Position numbers and translations under genes: made by a program
Assembly (NCBI GenBank): GCA_008690995.1
Contig: VRMN01000002.1
Coordinates: forward strand, 1,116,001 to 1,180,000
Source: Porphyridium purpureum
Lineage: Eukaryota > Rhodophyta > Bangiophyceae > Porphyridiales > Porphyridiaceae
DNA length: 64,000 nt
Direction of reading: 5' to 3'
Shown here: positions 45,106-55,153 of the stretch, one piece after another
How positions within the stretch are numbered: the first letter of the stretch is position 1
Layout: every line of letters begins with the position of its first letter
The notes under the pieces: generated by a model
What the model was told of the DNA's origin: nothing
What the model saw: the letters and a program-made list of their open reading frames with translations, nothing else
Database searches by the model: none

Positions 45106-47862
45106 CTACTGCTCCTTGGTCCAGTTCAAGAGCGAGTGCACATTCCCTTCCATTTGCGCCGCTGGAGTCCTCACCTGGAAACGCAGTCGCCCGTCGTACA
45201 AATATTCGTGCAGCTGAGAGATAGAGCGCACGCCCAGATCCTGGAAGCCGTGCCTCACGCCCGCCACCAGATACGGCATAAAGCGCTTGATGCTTCCACG
45301 GTCAGCCACAGCGCCACTGACGCCCTGCGCGACACGGACGCGCTCATCCTCACTGAAATACCGCGACGCGCTTCCCTTTTTCATCGCCTCAAGGCTCCCC
45401 ATGCCGCGGTACTTCTTCAGCCGTACGCCGTCTTTGTAGAAATACTCACCGGGCGATTCTTCCGTACCCGCGAGCATGCTGCCCATCATGACGGCCGATG
45501 CGCCTACACACAGCGCCTTGATGATATGCCCTGTGGACGAAATACCACCGTCTGCAATCACGGGCACGCCAAGCTCCCGCGCGTAGCTTGCAACCTGGTA
45601 CACGGCCGTGGCTTGTGGGCGCCCGCAGGCCATCACTTCCTGTGTGGTACAAATACTGTTGTGAACTATGTTGTTTGCGGCGATAAAGGAGTGTGTTGCA
45701 CAGCCAACCTCGATGTCCCACACTTCCATTGGCTCGGCTACAGGCTCGATGGAAAGAATCGTTCCGTACATAAAATCTTCCGTGCAACGGGTGTCAGACG
45801 CCGTTCTGACAGCGTATCCTTGAGCCAGCTTATCGAGCGATGCCCGTTTCAAATTCTCAACGCTTACCGGCACTTGTCGCACCCCGTACGACTTTTGCAG
45901 TGTCATGCAGCACCAGCTAAACAATTCAATGACTCCAGGAGCAGTGGACACTAACCAATCCCTGCCAGGGCGCTCCTTGATGCCGTCGGAATCGACCAAG
46001 CCATCGTAAATACCCTGAGCGTATTCTTTGTTTCTGCACCACATGTTTGCGGGTAAATGCTTTTCAGTCTTTTTCCCGAATGAGCCGAAGAGTTCGGCCG
46101 TACGCGAGCAGTAGAAGTGAACGCTCTTCACATTCTTGCCTTGCTCATCATCTTGAATGACCACAGGCTTCTCAAACACACTCTCAATGCAGTCTTTCAG
46201 CTTTTCAGCCACCACGTCTTCGTGTTTGGCAAAGTACCAGGACACGCGACCCTGGAAACTATTCTTATATTTCACAAGAGCGGCGCATCCACTTCCAAGG
46301 AACGTCCCAAAAATGTATCCCAAATCGTACCCACTGTGCAGGATTCGAGTCATGGCAAAGGTGTTATTCGCGGTCATGAGGAGGTCATCATCCTCGCATT
46401 GAGATACGTCAAGCGCCAGCTCAACTGAAAAGTCTTCAGGGAGATCAAACTCGATGTCACTTGGCATCAACGTAAACGTGCTCTTCGTGTCGCAAGTTCC
46501 GACGGCGGTCCAACCAATTTCCTCTTGCTTGTTCTGCATGATCGGGGCAACGCTAGTCTTCGAAGCGTTTGGCGCGTCAGCGCGGTTTGCCATCCAGAAC
46601 TTGTGATCACTCGTAACATAGATAGGATGAGGCCACTTGGAAAACGTGGCTTTGACCACTGCTTTCGTGCCACGGTTGACAACCGCTGTGACGCGCACGG
46701 CTTTGCCCTTCATGTTGATGACGCGCTCTCCAACTTCAATGCTGGAAATGGCGCGGTAACTTCCGTCGGCCATCAACACGGGAGTCTCCGGACCAAAACA
46801 CCCGCAGCCCATGCCAATGCGCAGCGCGTCGACGCCCATCTTAATCAAGTGGTGCGCCTGGTTGCGCGTGACAACATTCCCCCCAATAACTTCAAGCTCC
46901 GGATGCTTTTCCTTGATGTAGTGGATCATGTCAATCTGGTAAATTGAGTCGCCCTGCGACGAGTCGAGCACCACCACATCCAGCCCGGTCTCCACCAGCG
47001 CGTCCAATCGTTCGCGGTCCTCTGGGCGGGTACCAATTGCGGCACCGCACAGTAAGCGTTTCCCTGATGCATCCTTCGATGTGTTTGGATAAATCTTCTG
47101 CTTCTTTAGATCGGTGCGCGCGACCAGGCCGACAAGCTCGCCCTGCTTGTTGACAATGGGCAATTTGCCCTTCTTGGACTCCTTCAGAATCGCGTGTGCC
47201 TCCTCGAGTGTGAGGCCTTGCTGACCGGTCACAAGTTCAGAGGTCATGCACTCCGACACAAGCACATTGTCGATATTGCGCACAAACTCCACGTCGCGGT
47301 TGGTCACAATGCCGAGCAATTTGCTACCCATCTGCCCACTTGCGGTAATTGGGATACCGCTAAAGCCGTACTTTTTCTTGATCGCCAGGGCATCCGCCAC
47401 GGTCGAGTCGGGGCTGAGCGTCTTTGGGTCTGTGATGAAGCCGTTCTCGTACCGCTTCACCCGGTCGACCTCCTTTTGTTGTTCGCGAACGGAGCAGTTG
47501 TAATGAATAATGCCCAAGCCGCCCTGCAGTGCCATGTTAATAGCCATTTCACTTTCCGTGACCGTATCCATCGGTGAGGAAATCATTGGCGCGTTCAGCC
47601 AGAGCTTGCGCGTGACGCGGCATCGTGTGTCGACGTCGTCTGCGGCAAAGTAGATATGACCTGGCAGCAACACAAAGTCATTATACGCGTACCCAGACAC
47701 GCCTTGCGAGAAGAGGTCCTGCCCCGCCACGCCATCCTGCAGCTTGAACAGCTCGTCGTCAGCAAAGTAGGGCGCGAGATTCTTAAAGCCCGCGCGTATC
47801 GATCCGCCAGAGTACAACCCAGGCGCAGCCGACGCGCCGGTCTCCTTTCCGTTCATACTCAT
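45106..47862 (-). CDS. IMPDH: Inosine-5'-monophosphate dehydrogenase precursor containing an intein
   Basis: IMPDH converts IMP to XMP, the committed step of guanine nucleotide synthesis. The 918-residue precursor is the enzyme interrupted by an in-frame intein at residues 355-735; the joined exteins would be 537 residues, normal for a eukaryotic IMPDH. The N-extein has the barrel start ([37 protein letters not shown]), two CBS domains (about 115-235) and [11 protein letters not shown]. Extein sequence stops at ALRIGMGCG and resumes with [15 protein letters not shown], so the catalytic Cys is the third residue after the intein. The C-extein continues with [15 protein letters not shown] and [12 protein letters not shown]. 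Met 47862 precedes the conserved core by about 25 residues; the open frame goes on to 48144 without a better start. Activity would require protein splicing. Confidence 0.96.
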   Translation of the reverse strand: MSMNGKETGASAAPGLYSGGSIRAGFKNLAPYFADDELFKLQDGVAGQDLFSQGVSGYAYNDFVLLPGHIYFAADDVDTRCRVTRKLWLNAPMISSPMDTVTESEMAINMALQGGLGIIHYNCSVREQQKEVDRVKRYENGFITDPKTLSPDSTVADALAIKKKYGFSGIPITASGQMGSKLLGIVTNRDVEFVRNIDNVLVSECMTSELVTGQQGLTLEEAHAILKESKKGKLPIVNKQGELVGLVARTDLKKQKIYPNTSKDASGKRLLCGAAIGTRPEDRERLDALVETGLDVVVLDSSQGDSIYQIDMIHYIKEKHPELEVIGGNVVTRNQAHHLIKMGVDALRIGMGCGCFGPETPVLMADGSYRAISSIEVGERVINMKGKAVRVTAVVNRGTKAVVKATFSKWPHPIYVTSDHKFWMANRADAPNASKTSVAPIMQNKQEEIGWTAVGTCDTKSTFTLMPSDIEFDLPEDFSVELALDVSQCEDDDLLMTANNTFAMTRILHSGYDLGYIFGTFLGSGCAALVKYKNSFQGRVSWYFAKHEDVVAEKLKDCIESVFEKPVVIQDDEQGKNVKSVHFYCSRTAELFGSFGKKTEKHLPANMWCRNKEYAQGIYDGLVDSDGIKERPGRDWLVSTAPGVIELFSWCCMTLQKSYGVRQVPVSVENLKRASLDKLAQGYAVRTASDTRCTEDFMYGTILSIEPVAEPMEVWDIEVGCATHSFIAANNIVHNSICTTQEVMACGRPQATAVYQVASYARELGVPVIADGGISSTGHIIKALCVGASAVMMGSMLAGTEESPGEYFYKDGVRLKKYRGMGSLEAMKKGSASRYFSEDERVRVAQGVSGAVADRGSIKRFMPYLVAGVRHGFQDLGVRSISQLHEYLYDGRLRFQVRTPAAQMEGNVHSLLNWTKEQ
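45658..46800 (-). mobile_element. Intein (Hint splicing domain plus LAGLIDADG homing-endonuclease domain) in IMPDH
   Basis: The element spans 1143 bp, 381 residues. Splicing block A is [20 protein letters not shown] with the nucleophile Cys1. Block B is YVTSDHKFW (Thr63, His66 of the intein). Block F is MEVWDIEVG, and block G is [12 protein letters not shown] with the C-terminal Asn381 preceded by His; the +1 residue is Ser. All residues needed for class 1 splicing are seen. Between the blocks lies a two-motif LAGLIDADG domain: [12 protein letters not shown] (intein 160-171) and [11 protein letters not shown] ending at 273. The first motif has Ser where the metal-binding Asp is expected, so endonuclease activity is doubtful. 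It is inserted at the Gly-Ser bond of the IMPDH active-site loop. Codon use and GC look like those of the host gene, which suggests long residence. Confidence 0.95.
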
Positions 47863-48718
47863 CTTCACGCCGCACTCCGTTCGACCCCTCCCCTCGCTTC
47901 CAGCACCGCCACCACCACACCCGACCCAAACGCTGCGCGTTCCCCTTGTGCCTTGCGTCCAGACTTGCCCATGCTCCCGCACGCACGACTTGCCCCCCAC
48001 CCGCATTGAGCGCACGGCGGCGGTCCACGAAGCTAAAAACCAAACGAGAAAAGAGAAAAAGAAAACCCCTCCAAAATCATAAAACGCACACCTTTTAGTA
48101 CGAACCCCTTGTCGCACCGCAACGTGCCCGTCCGCACAAACCATTAACCCGATAAACCGCGACCGCGCGTCGTTAGGCTCAAAGGCGTAGCTGTACCTCC
48201 TCCCTTTCTGTTGCGCGCCCTGATTTTTTGGTGTGCTTTTAGTATGTTTTGCTCGTCGAGGTACTGTTTGTCCATAACTTTACGTTGCCAACAAAACGAC
48301 GACACAAACACACACACACACACGTGCTCACACGCACGTGCTCAACCACTTCACACGCACCAAACTCAAAAAAGAACACCAACAGTGAAAACGCCGCGTG
48401 CATCAAAGGGCGGTGCTTTTTTGTCGTTTTGGGCTCTATCTAACAAAACACACCCGATTTGGGATTCGTCACCGTACGTGTCCGATTTGGGTTACGGTCC
48501 TTGGTTGTGTTCCTTTCGGTCGCCTCATTTTTTGGGTTGAATGGAGAAAGGTTTTGATTTTCAAAGTTTTGGTAGTAGGCGCGTGCAGTGTGAAGATGAG
48601 CGTGTGCGTGTGCGGGGATGGTGCGAGGAGAGGAGAGACGAGAAGAGAGGGAGTGGGAGAGCAAGTGGGAGAGGGGCAGGGAGGGGAACGGCTTGGGTGG
48701 GTTAGAGCGCAGGGGAGG
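47863..48718. other. Divergent promoter region, 860 bp
   Basis: Between IMPDH and the pentapeptide/Hog gene. It is C-rich next to IMPDH and G-rich next to the Hog gene, and holds a TGTACCTC octamer at 48192-48199 and a CA repeat at 48308-48322. An in-frame ATG at 48596 could extend the Hog protein. Confidence 0.5.
48308..48322. repeat. CA microsatellite
   Basis: Seven CA units in the IMPDH/Hog divergent region. Confidence 0.85.
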
Positions 48719-51700
48719 ATGGTGGTGCGCGATGGCGCGCGGACGCGGGTGCTGCCCGCGATGGTGGTGGGCATCGTGGGGGTTGTGCTGCTGAGCATGC
48801 ACGGCGTGCGCGCGCAGTGCACGCCGGAGGATGAGTCGAACCCGTCGTTTGAATGCGAGGGGGTCATGTTTGCGCCGGGATTGCTGGTGGAGGACGCAGA
48901 CGCGACCGACGCGGATTTCCGAAACGCGTCGTTCTTGATTGCGCAGTTCATTCGCACCACGCTGGATGATGCGACGTTTGAGGACGCCACCATGATTGAC
49001 TTTGTGTTCAATGGTGAGACACCCGAGGGCGGCACCACGTCCGCGCAGCGCATTGATTTCTCCAAAGTTACCGCCCAGAGTGTGAATATCCTATCGTACG
49101 ATCTGCGAGGCATGTCGTTGGTGAACGCGTCCTCCACCACTTGGCGTATGAGCAACGTCGACGTGCGCAATGGCATGTTCCGCAACTACTCGGCGGTTGG
49201 AACAGGCATCGTCACAAATGCGGACTTCTCGGACAGTGATTGGGTTCTTGCAGAGATTGAGACGGTGCAGTACACGAATACAACGTGGACGGACGCCAAC
49301 TGTTTGGCGTCGACGTGGAGCATCGTAGAGTTTGTTGACACAGACCTTTCTGGCGTGCGCTACGGCAGCTCGCAGCACAAGCTCGGAAACTGGCGCAACG
49401 TCGTGTCCTCGGGCATGACGGGTCCCAGTATGCTCATTCAGAATATGCAGTTTGAGAATGTCGAACTGACGGACTTTCAGATCAACGGGGCGACTATCCA
49501 AAGTGGGAACGGCGGCTTTATTATGGACTCGCGCTTTTCAATGGGTACTTTCACGGGCACACTTTTCCAGAACATCGTTATTTCAAACTCGGACTTTATG
49601 AGCGTCGGCTTTTCGAACGCACGCTTCTTCGGAACTGATTGGATTAATTGCACATTCACGGATGGAAGCTGGGACGATCTGCTCATGAATAGTGGATCTT
49701 TTGATCCTGACTCCAGGATTGTGGACGTCACGGGCACGAACGTGCGGATACGGTTGCCTGCGAACCTGACCGGTGTGGAGTTTACTGGCGTGACATTTGA
49801 GCTCGAAACAGACGCGCTCTTTACCAGGGCCATATTTTCGGGCAGCGATTCAACGCTGTCTGGCTCGGATATGACCGGCGCGAATTTTGACCGCATCGAA
49901 ACCATGGGTGCCACCCGGCTTATCGTGAGGGACGCGGATCTGACCAACGCGACATTCCGTGGAGCGACATTGCGCGAGTCCGACTTTCGAGGTTCCACGG
50001 TTGACGGCGCCAGCTTTCGCGGGGTTGCAGCCAACGCTTCATCTTTCCGAGAAATCATGTCCTCGTCGAGGCGTGCCGACTTTTCGGCCTTGCCAACGGG
50101 CCCGAACATGGTTCGCGTGACTGATTTGCGGAACGCAGATTTCACAGATTCGTCGTTGAACGCCGCGCGATTTGTATCTGCTGACTTGCGATCTGCAAGC
50201 TTTGGAAATGCTGACTTAACATCTGCAGACTTCCGCTTTGCGCGACTTGATGGCACCAATTTTGGCGGTGCCATTTTGGAAGACGCCGACTTTTCGATGG
50301 CCACTGGCCTCGGCGAGCCATGTGAAGACTTCTGTAGCGGGCGGGGCTGCAAGTGCTCAACCATTCCGCAGTGTGCGAACGGTGAAGAACCTTCTCGCGG
50401 CTCAGATTGCTCCAATTCCAACCTGTCAAATTATACATATGTCGGTGATGACTTCACAGGCACTGACTTTTCGTCTACGGAGTTCGTCTTGATTGGAATG
50501 GATGCGGTACTGCTTGATAATGCCACCTTTGAGGGCGCCGTGTTGACGGATTCTTTCTGGCTCGGCGCGTCTGCGACAGATGTCGACATGCGATCGATCT
50601 CGGCGACAAACTTTGTTCTAGCGGAAACGGACGCGTCTCGGGCGCAAATGCAGAGAGCAACGTTCCAAGGTATGTCCGAGTTGGTCGACAGCAACTTGAC
50701 GAATGCGCAAATGAACGGAATGGTGCTTGCGGGGAATTTCACTGTACGCAACGCGGACATGACCAATGCGGATCTATCGCTGAGTGTACGATTCGGCTCG
50801 GCGAATATTTCTTTCGTGGACGTCATCGCATCAGGCGCCATCTTTGATCGTGTGTCCTTTTTTGACTCCTACTTTCTGCGCTGCGACTTTACGAACGGCG
50901 TGCTCACGTCGGCGTCGCTTGCTGGCTCGCTCTTTGAGGACGCCACGTTCGAAGAATGCTCGTTCGCTGGTGCTATCATGAACGACATTACAACGCTGCG
51001 GGTTAGCTTTAATGGCTCGCGAATGGACGGTATTGACTTTTCGGACTCGAATATTGTGGGAGCAGTCTTTCCGCGCAGCCAGGATTTCGTTTTCACATCG
51101 CTGCGGGGCGCGTCTTTCAATCGGGCTCAGCTTGACGCCGTCAACTTCAACGACGCCGATTTGTCTCTTGCAAGTTTTTCGGGTGCGAATATCACCGACA
51201 CGTGCACGTTCAATCGCGCCAACTGCACCGGAATCTCGGGTGTCGACGGCGGGTGTGAGGGTTTTTGTTTGCAGCGCGGTTGCTTCTGCGCACCACCGAC
51301 GCCTACGCCAACGCCATCACCGACGCCGGTTCCGACGAGGAACCCGTCGGACACGCCAACACCCTCGCCGACACCAACGCCAACGCCCACACCGACTCCG
51401 ACGCCTTCGGGACCTACGGCTTCGCCGTCGGTCATGCCATCAAGGACGCCGAGTCCCGCGCCTTCGCCAACCTCGGAACCCTGTTTCCCGGCGAGCGCGA
51501 TGGTGGAGCTGGAAGATGGCCGCACTCTACGCATGGACCAGTTAGAATATGGCGACCGCGTGCGAGTGAGCCCGGCGGGGACGAAGGATGCGTTCAGCTC
51601 GGTGTACTTTTTCGGGCATCGGGACGCCACACGAACGGCAGAGTATGTCCAGCTTGACTTGGAGGATGGCAGCACACTTCGCGTGTCGGCTCTGCACTTC

Positions 51701-52057
51701 GTTTATGTAGATGGCGGCGTGCGAAGAGTCCGTGCAGACGCCGTGCAGGTAGGCGCGAAAATGCTAGCGGCAGATGGCGCTCTGAAGCGCGTGGTGGCTC
51801 TTCCTGGGCGCGTACAGGAGCGCGGTGTGTTCAATCCGCACACAGAGCACGGCGATATATTCGTAGATGGTGTCAAAGCGTCTTCATACACGGCGCTAGT
51901 GCACCCGATGTTGGCGCACATGCTGTTGGCGCCAGTTCGATTGGCTTACCGCGTGTGTGAGCTGCGGCTCCTTGGAAACTTGTTCCACATGGATTTGCCG
52001 GAAGGGGTGCGCACGATTGCGGCGCCTTTGCTCAGCGCTTTGAAGGAAAGTTCGTAG
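48719..52057 (+). CDS. Secreted pentapeptide-repeat protein with Pro/Thr stalk and C-terminal Hog (Hedgehog-type Hint) domain
   Basis: A 1112-residue protein. A signal peptide ([21 protein letters not shown]) is followed by about 800 residues of pentapeptide-like repeats with the A(D/N)(L/F)xx rhythm, such as [20 protein letters not shown] and [20 protein letters not shown]. Such repeats form a right-handed quadrilateral beta-helix. Two matching cysteine knots interrupt and end the repeats: [12 protein letters not shown] (about 535) and [12 protein letters not shown] (846-857). A Pro/Thr stalk of about 65 residues leads to Cys922, the start of the Hint domain: [31 protein letters not shown] and [34 protein letters not shown] follows, like the end of the Hedgehog Hint domain. 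Pro precedes the Cys nucleophile and Ser replaces Thr of TxxH. An upstream in-frame ATG (48596) would put 41 residues before the signal peptide and is less likely. Confidence 0.92.
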   Translation: MVVRDGARTRVLPAMVVGIVGVVLLSMHGVRAQCTPEDESNPSFECEGVMFAPGLLVEDADATDADFRNASFLIAQFIRTTLDDATFEDATMIDFVFNGETPEGGTTSAQRIDFSKVTAQSVNILSYDLRGMSLVNASSTTWRMSNVDVRNGMFRNYSAVGTGIVTNADFSDSDWVLAEIETVQYTNTTWTDANCLASTWSIVEFVDTDLSGVRYGSSQHKLGNWRNVVSSGMTGPSMLIQNMQFENVELTDFQINGATIQSGNGGFIMDSRFSMGTFTGTLFQNIVISNSDFMSVGFSNARFFGTDWINCTFTDGSWDDLLMNSGSFDPDSRIVDVTGTNVRIRLPANLTGVEFTGVTFELETDALFTRAIFSGSDSTLSGSDMTGANFDRIETMGATRLIVRDADLTNATFRGATLRESDFRGSTVDGASFRGVAANASSFREIMSSSRRADFSALPTGPNMVRVTDLRNADFTDSSLNAARFVSADLRSASFGNADLTSADFRFARLDGTNFGGAILEDADFSMATGLGEPCEDFCSGRGCKCSTIPQCANGEEPSRGSDCSNSNLSNYTYVGDDFTGTDFSSTEFVLIGMDAVLLDNATFEGAVLTDSFWLGASATDVDMRSISATNFVLAETDASRAQMQRATFQGMSELVDSNLTNAQMNGMVLAGNFTVRNADMTNADLSLSVRFGSANISFVDVIASGAIFDRVSFFDSYFLRCDFTNGVLTSASLAGSLFEDATFEECSFAGAIMNDITTLRVSFNGSRMDGIDFSDSNIVGAVFPRSQDFVFTSLRGASFNRAQLDAVNFNDADLSLASFSGANITDTCTFNRANCTGISGVDGGCEGFCLQRGCFCAPPTPTPTPSPTPVPTRNPSDTPTPSPTPTPTPTPTPTPSGPTASPSVMPSRTPSPAPSPTSEPCFPASAMVELEDGRTLRMDQLEYGDRVRVSPAGTKDAFSSVYFFGHRDATRTAEYVQLDLEDGSTLRVSALHFVYVDGGVRRVRADAVQVGAKMLAADGALKRVVALPGRVQERGVFNPHTEHGDIFVDGVKASSYTALVHPMLAHMLLAPVRLAYRVCELRLLGNLFHMDLPEGVRTIAAPLLSALKESS
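51290..51480 (+). repeat. Degenerate repeat coding for the Pro/Thr stalk
   Basis: ACGCC, ACNCC and related words code for alternating Thr-Pro and Ser-Pro between the repeat domain and the Hog domain. Probably an O-glycosylated extended linker. Confidence 0.85.
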
Positions 52058-52168
52058 ATTGTGTATGAGCGGCAAGTCGTTCATTTAAATCGTTTGTCTT
52101 GGATTGTGCGTGTTCTTTGTGCAGTAGTACACCATAGCTCCAGATCGCTTCGCCGCACAACTGCCGAA

Positions 52169-53044
52169 TCATCTGTCGCTCGTATCCATGGCGTTCTCAT
52201 TCTTCGCGGGCCCTGTTACGGCTGCTTCTGCTTTTGATCTGGCTGTGGTCTCTGCAGTTGGATTTGAAGCGGACGCGGTTGCTTGATCCGGTGCACGGGC
52301 GGGTACCCGAGCGGATGAGCCGCCTACAGGTGCGGACGTGCCACTTAGGACACCTTCCATAGGTGCGGCGCCATCCGCAAAGGCAGGTTGGCTGGCCACT
52401 GATGCAGAGGTGCTCATCTTGACTCCATCGGTTGTTGGAGCGACGGAAGGCGACGAGGTTCCAGGCATAGCTTGAGCTTCCGGGCCCACAGAGCTGTTCC
52501 CGGGCAATGGCGGGCGCGTGCTCGGCGTCTTCACCCCCGCCTTGCTTTTGGCGGGCGGCTTCCCGCTCCTGGTTCGTATTTGATAGTTGTGAGCGGTGAG
52601 CTGAAATTCTTGTTCCGGCAGTTGCACGCCCGCTCGCACAGTGTCCAGTACGGGCAGCGGGATCGCGTTCTGCTCTCGCGCCATCTGAGCCATCACTTCT
52701 CGTGATGGTACCTGCGTAAACGAGTAACTTGTGCGAGTCTGAATAGCGAGTTTCACATCATCCGCCGTGATGACATCTGGAGCCATGTTCGCTTGCACAT
52801 TTGCGTTCGCACTTGCCGCCGCGGTCGCGCCTCCCTTTCCTTGCACGGCGGCGCCTCGATTAGCAAACTCAGCGTACGACTTGGCGTCCTCCAATGTTTC
52901 GGACACATATCGATACATCAGCTCCAGCAGCATAGGCACCACACGGTCGTCGTACTCCCGCAAACCCATCGACTTGAGGATCTGCGTCAACACATATGCA
53001 TCACGAGGCGCCGGCTCTTCCCCTCCTTCTTCATTCGGCTCCAT
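52169..53044 (-). CDS. TAF9: Transcription initiation factor TFIID subunit 9
   Basis: TAF9 is a histone-fold subunit of TFIID and SAGA, pairing with TAF6. The 291-residue protein has the histone fold at about 14-115: PRDAYVLTQILKSMGL, DDRVVPMLLELMYRYVSETLEDA, then ITADDVKLAIQTR. A Gly/Ala-rich loop is inserted before the last helix. The TAF9-specific stretch SFTQVPSREVMAQMAREQN with the following PLP and LTAHNYQI segments is present. The C-terminal 120 residues are Ala/Pro/Ser-rich and disordered. ATG 53044 is the first; the frame upstream opens on a GTG. Confidence 0.92.
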   Translation of the reverse strand: MEPNEEGGEEPAPRDAYVLTQILKSMGLREYDDRVVPMLLELMYRYVSETLEDAKSYAEFANRGAAVQGKGGATAAASANANVQANMAPDVITADDVKLAIQTRTSYSFTQVPSREVMAQMAREQNAIPLPVLDTVRAGVQLPEQEFQLTAHNYQIRTRSGKPPAKSKAGVKTPSTRPPLPGNSSVGPEAQAMPGTSSPSVAPTTDGVKMSTSASVASQPAFADGAAPMEGVLSGTSAPVGGSSARVPARAPDQATASASNPTAETTARSKAEAAVTGPAKNENAMDTSDR

Positions 53045-53447
53045 TACTTGGACCAGGCCCTGCTTGCCGATCCGTCGCGCGCACACAGATCCTCCTCCCC
53101 AACGTTAACCCCCCTTTTCCTTCCCTTCACCTTGCTCCATCCAGCCTCTCCTCGTTCCTTGGCCTACACCAACACCTCAAACCACTTTCTTATCGGTTTA
53201 TCCACGGTCAAGTGGTTTCCGTCATGTCGCACCAAGCCGATTATCCGATTATCCGATAAACCGGCAAAACGTGGCACCTCAGTGCGCGCCGGTACGGCGA
53301 GCGTTATTTTGCGTACTGCGGAAACTGGGCTGGTTGATTAGAAACGGCTGCGGGAATACTGAGGACATTGAACGGCTAAGAGGAATGTGAGCGAACAGTG
53401 ATGAGCAGAGGCGCGGAGGAGGTTGGGGCGCTGCACATGGCGAGAAG
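53045..53447. other. Divergent promoter region, 400 bp
   Basis: Between TAF9 and the amino-acid transporter. A C-rich run next to TAF9 and G-rich sequence next to the transporter. Four CGGTTTATC or GATTATCC words lie at 53190-53270 (see findings). Confidence 0.5.
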
Positions 53448-54800
53448 ATGGGGTCTGTGTCGATGGAAGGAATGGATGTCGAGAGCGCGGCGGCAACGCC
53501 CGGCGGCGCTGGTAAGGCGTCTGCGGGAGGAGGAGCGCATGGCGTGAAGCTCGGCTTCAATTGGGCCGGCGAGGCGTTTGGTCCAGCTGACAGGGAGCCC
53601 ACGGGCGGGCTCGTGTCGTCGATCATGAATTTGTGCGCATGCGCTTTCGGAGCGTCCATGCTTTCGATTCCTTTCGCCATGGAACACGCCGGCGTGCTGC
53701 CCATTTTGGGGCTGCTTGTGCTGCTAGGAGCCATCGCCACCAAGGCCGCCGCAAGTATCATCCAGGCTGGGCGGCGGTGTGAGTGCTCGTCGTATAATGG
53801 CATCATGAGCGCGTATTTTGGCGCGTTTGCTGGCCACGTGTGCGAGTCCCTGCTCGCACTGTGCCTGGCACTGGCGGCCATGTCGTATATTGTAGGACTT
53901 GCAGATATGCTGCCAGATATGATTGCTGCCACGGGAAGCATCAGCAGATTGCCCCGCATCATCGTGATCATGTTGGCCGTGTTCCCGCTCACGCTGGTCC
54001 CGGATATGGCCGTGTTTGGACCGGCGTCCCTCGTAGCATGCCTCGGATGTTACGGACTCGCCATGGGTCTTTCGTTTGTGCTGGCCACAACGCCTCCTGT
54101 GCATGGTGCCAAGGCGTGGTCAACAGTGTTTCTCAAGTTTGATGTCATGGCAGCGTTCCAACAGTTGCCATTGGTGACGTTTTTGTACGCATTCCATTAT
54201 ATTCTCACGGACACACTAGGAGAGCTGGCCAATCCGTCCGCTTCACGCATGTCCAAAATGATAGGTGGAACCATTCTGGTCCAATTTCTTTGTTACGTGG
54301 TGGTGGGTGTGAGCGGGCTGCTCTTGGTGTTGACACTCGGAAAGTCCACACCAGATAACGTGTTACTTGCGCTCGGTAATGATTCGATTGTGGTGGTGTT
54401 TGCACGCTGGGTGCTCGGGTTCTTGCTCTTCGCAACCTACTCTCTGTTCATCCTACCATTGCGCAATCGCATTGAGCTGATATATTGGAAGCAAGTGCAA
54501 CCAGGTCTCACGGTCGCGCGGTTGCAGATTTGCGCGCTCCTGGCGGGCTTGATCGGCGTGTCTGCCATCACATTGCAGAACCTGTCGCTCGCAAACGATG
54601 TGGCTGGAGGATGCATCGCGGTCATCATGTTGCTCTTTCCGGGAATGCTGACCGTAAAGGACACTTTCGAAACACCTAGCATGCCCCTTGCACGTCGCGT
54701 ATCCCAACTGGTCGTGGGATTCTGCATGGCGGCTCTCGGTGTCCTAGTTTTTGCCATTGGCATTGGTGCCGCAGTGAGTGAACTCCTCAGCGACTTTTAA
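53448..54800 (+). CDS. Amino acid transporter, AAAP/SLC38 family
   Basis: The family carries amino acids with protons or sodium across plasma, vacuolar or lysosomal membranes. The 450-residue protein has a hydrophilic N-terminus of about 60 residues and about 11 hydrophobic segments. The first carries the family hallmark: SSIMNLCACAFGASMLSIPF then AMEHAGVLP. Later segments include YAFHYILTDTLGEL (typical loop of SLC38/AVT transporters) and SLFILPLRNRIE. Closest in feel to SLC38/AVT6-type transporters. Substrate not readable. The ATG at 53448 is followed by a second Met at residue 6. Confidence 0.9.
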   Translation: MGSVSMEGMDVESAAATPGGAGKASAGGGAHGVKLGFNWAGEAFGPADREPTGGLVSSIMNLCACAFGASMLSIPFAMEHAGVLPILGLLVLLGAIATKAAASIIQAGRRCECSSYNGIMSAYFGAFAGHVCESLLALCLALAAMSYIVGLADMLPDMIAATGSISRLPRIIVIMLAVFPLTLVPDMAVFGPASLVACLGCYGLAMGLSFVLATTPPVHGAKAWSTVFLKFDVMAAFQQLPLVTFLYAFHYILTDTLGELANPSASRMSKMIGGTILVQFLCYVVVGVSGLLLVLTLGKSTPDNVLLALGNDSIVVVFARWVLGFLLFATYSLFILPLRNRIELIYWKQVQPGLTVARLQICALLAGLIGVSAITLQNLSLANDVAGGCIAVIMLLFPGMLTVKDTFETPSMPLARRVSQLVVGFCMAALGVLVFAIGIGAAVSELLSDF

Positions 54801-55153
54801 GGGCAGTGCGTTAGAGCGCCGGCAGATGTAAATCATGTGTTATTCTTGTTGGTCTTTGCTGGGGTTCCAGCTTCACAGCCGTGTTCGCACAGGCTTGAGT
54901 GCCCATCTATGGAATCCGGTGGGTAATTCGGCTTTCTAGTACACACTGCTCCCCAGATGACAGGAGAGGGTCACACGCAATGAGGGACTTGTTTCGGTGC
55001 GTAGCTGCGCGCCCGCTTTTGTCTAATTTTACTTTACAACCTCATACCATCGAAACCGGAACGAGGAATAAGTGAGTCGCGATTGCCAGACAAGGCAACC
55101 ACAAATACCAAAATATGCGAACAACAGAGCAGGAAGGTGAAGACACAAGCCCG
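54801..55153. other. Convergent 3' region, 350 bp
   Basis: Lies between the stops of the transporter and the sterol oxidase. Nothing recognised. Confidence 0.5.

Noticed and set aside
45064-45954. 296-codon plus-strand frame opposite IMPDH
   Set aside because: Antisense shadow of the C-extein and the end of the intein; no domain recognised.
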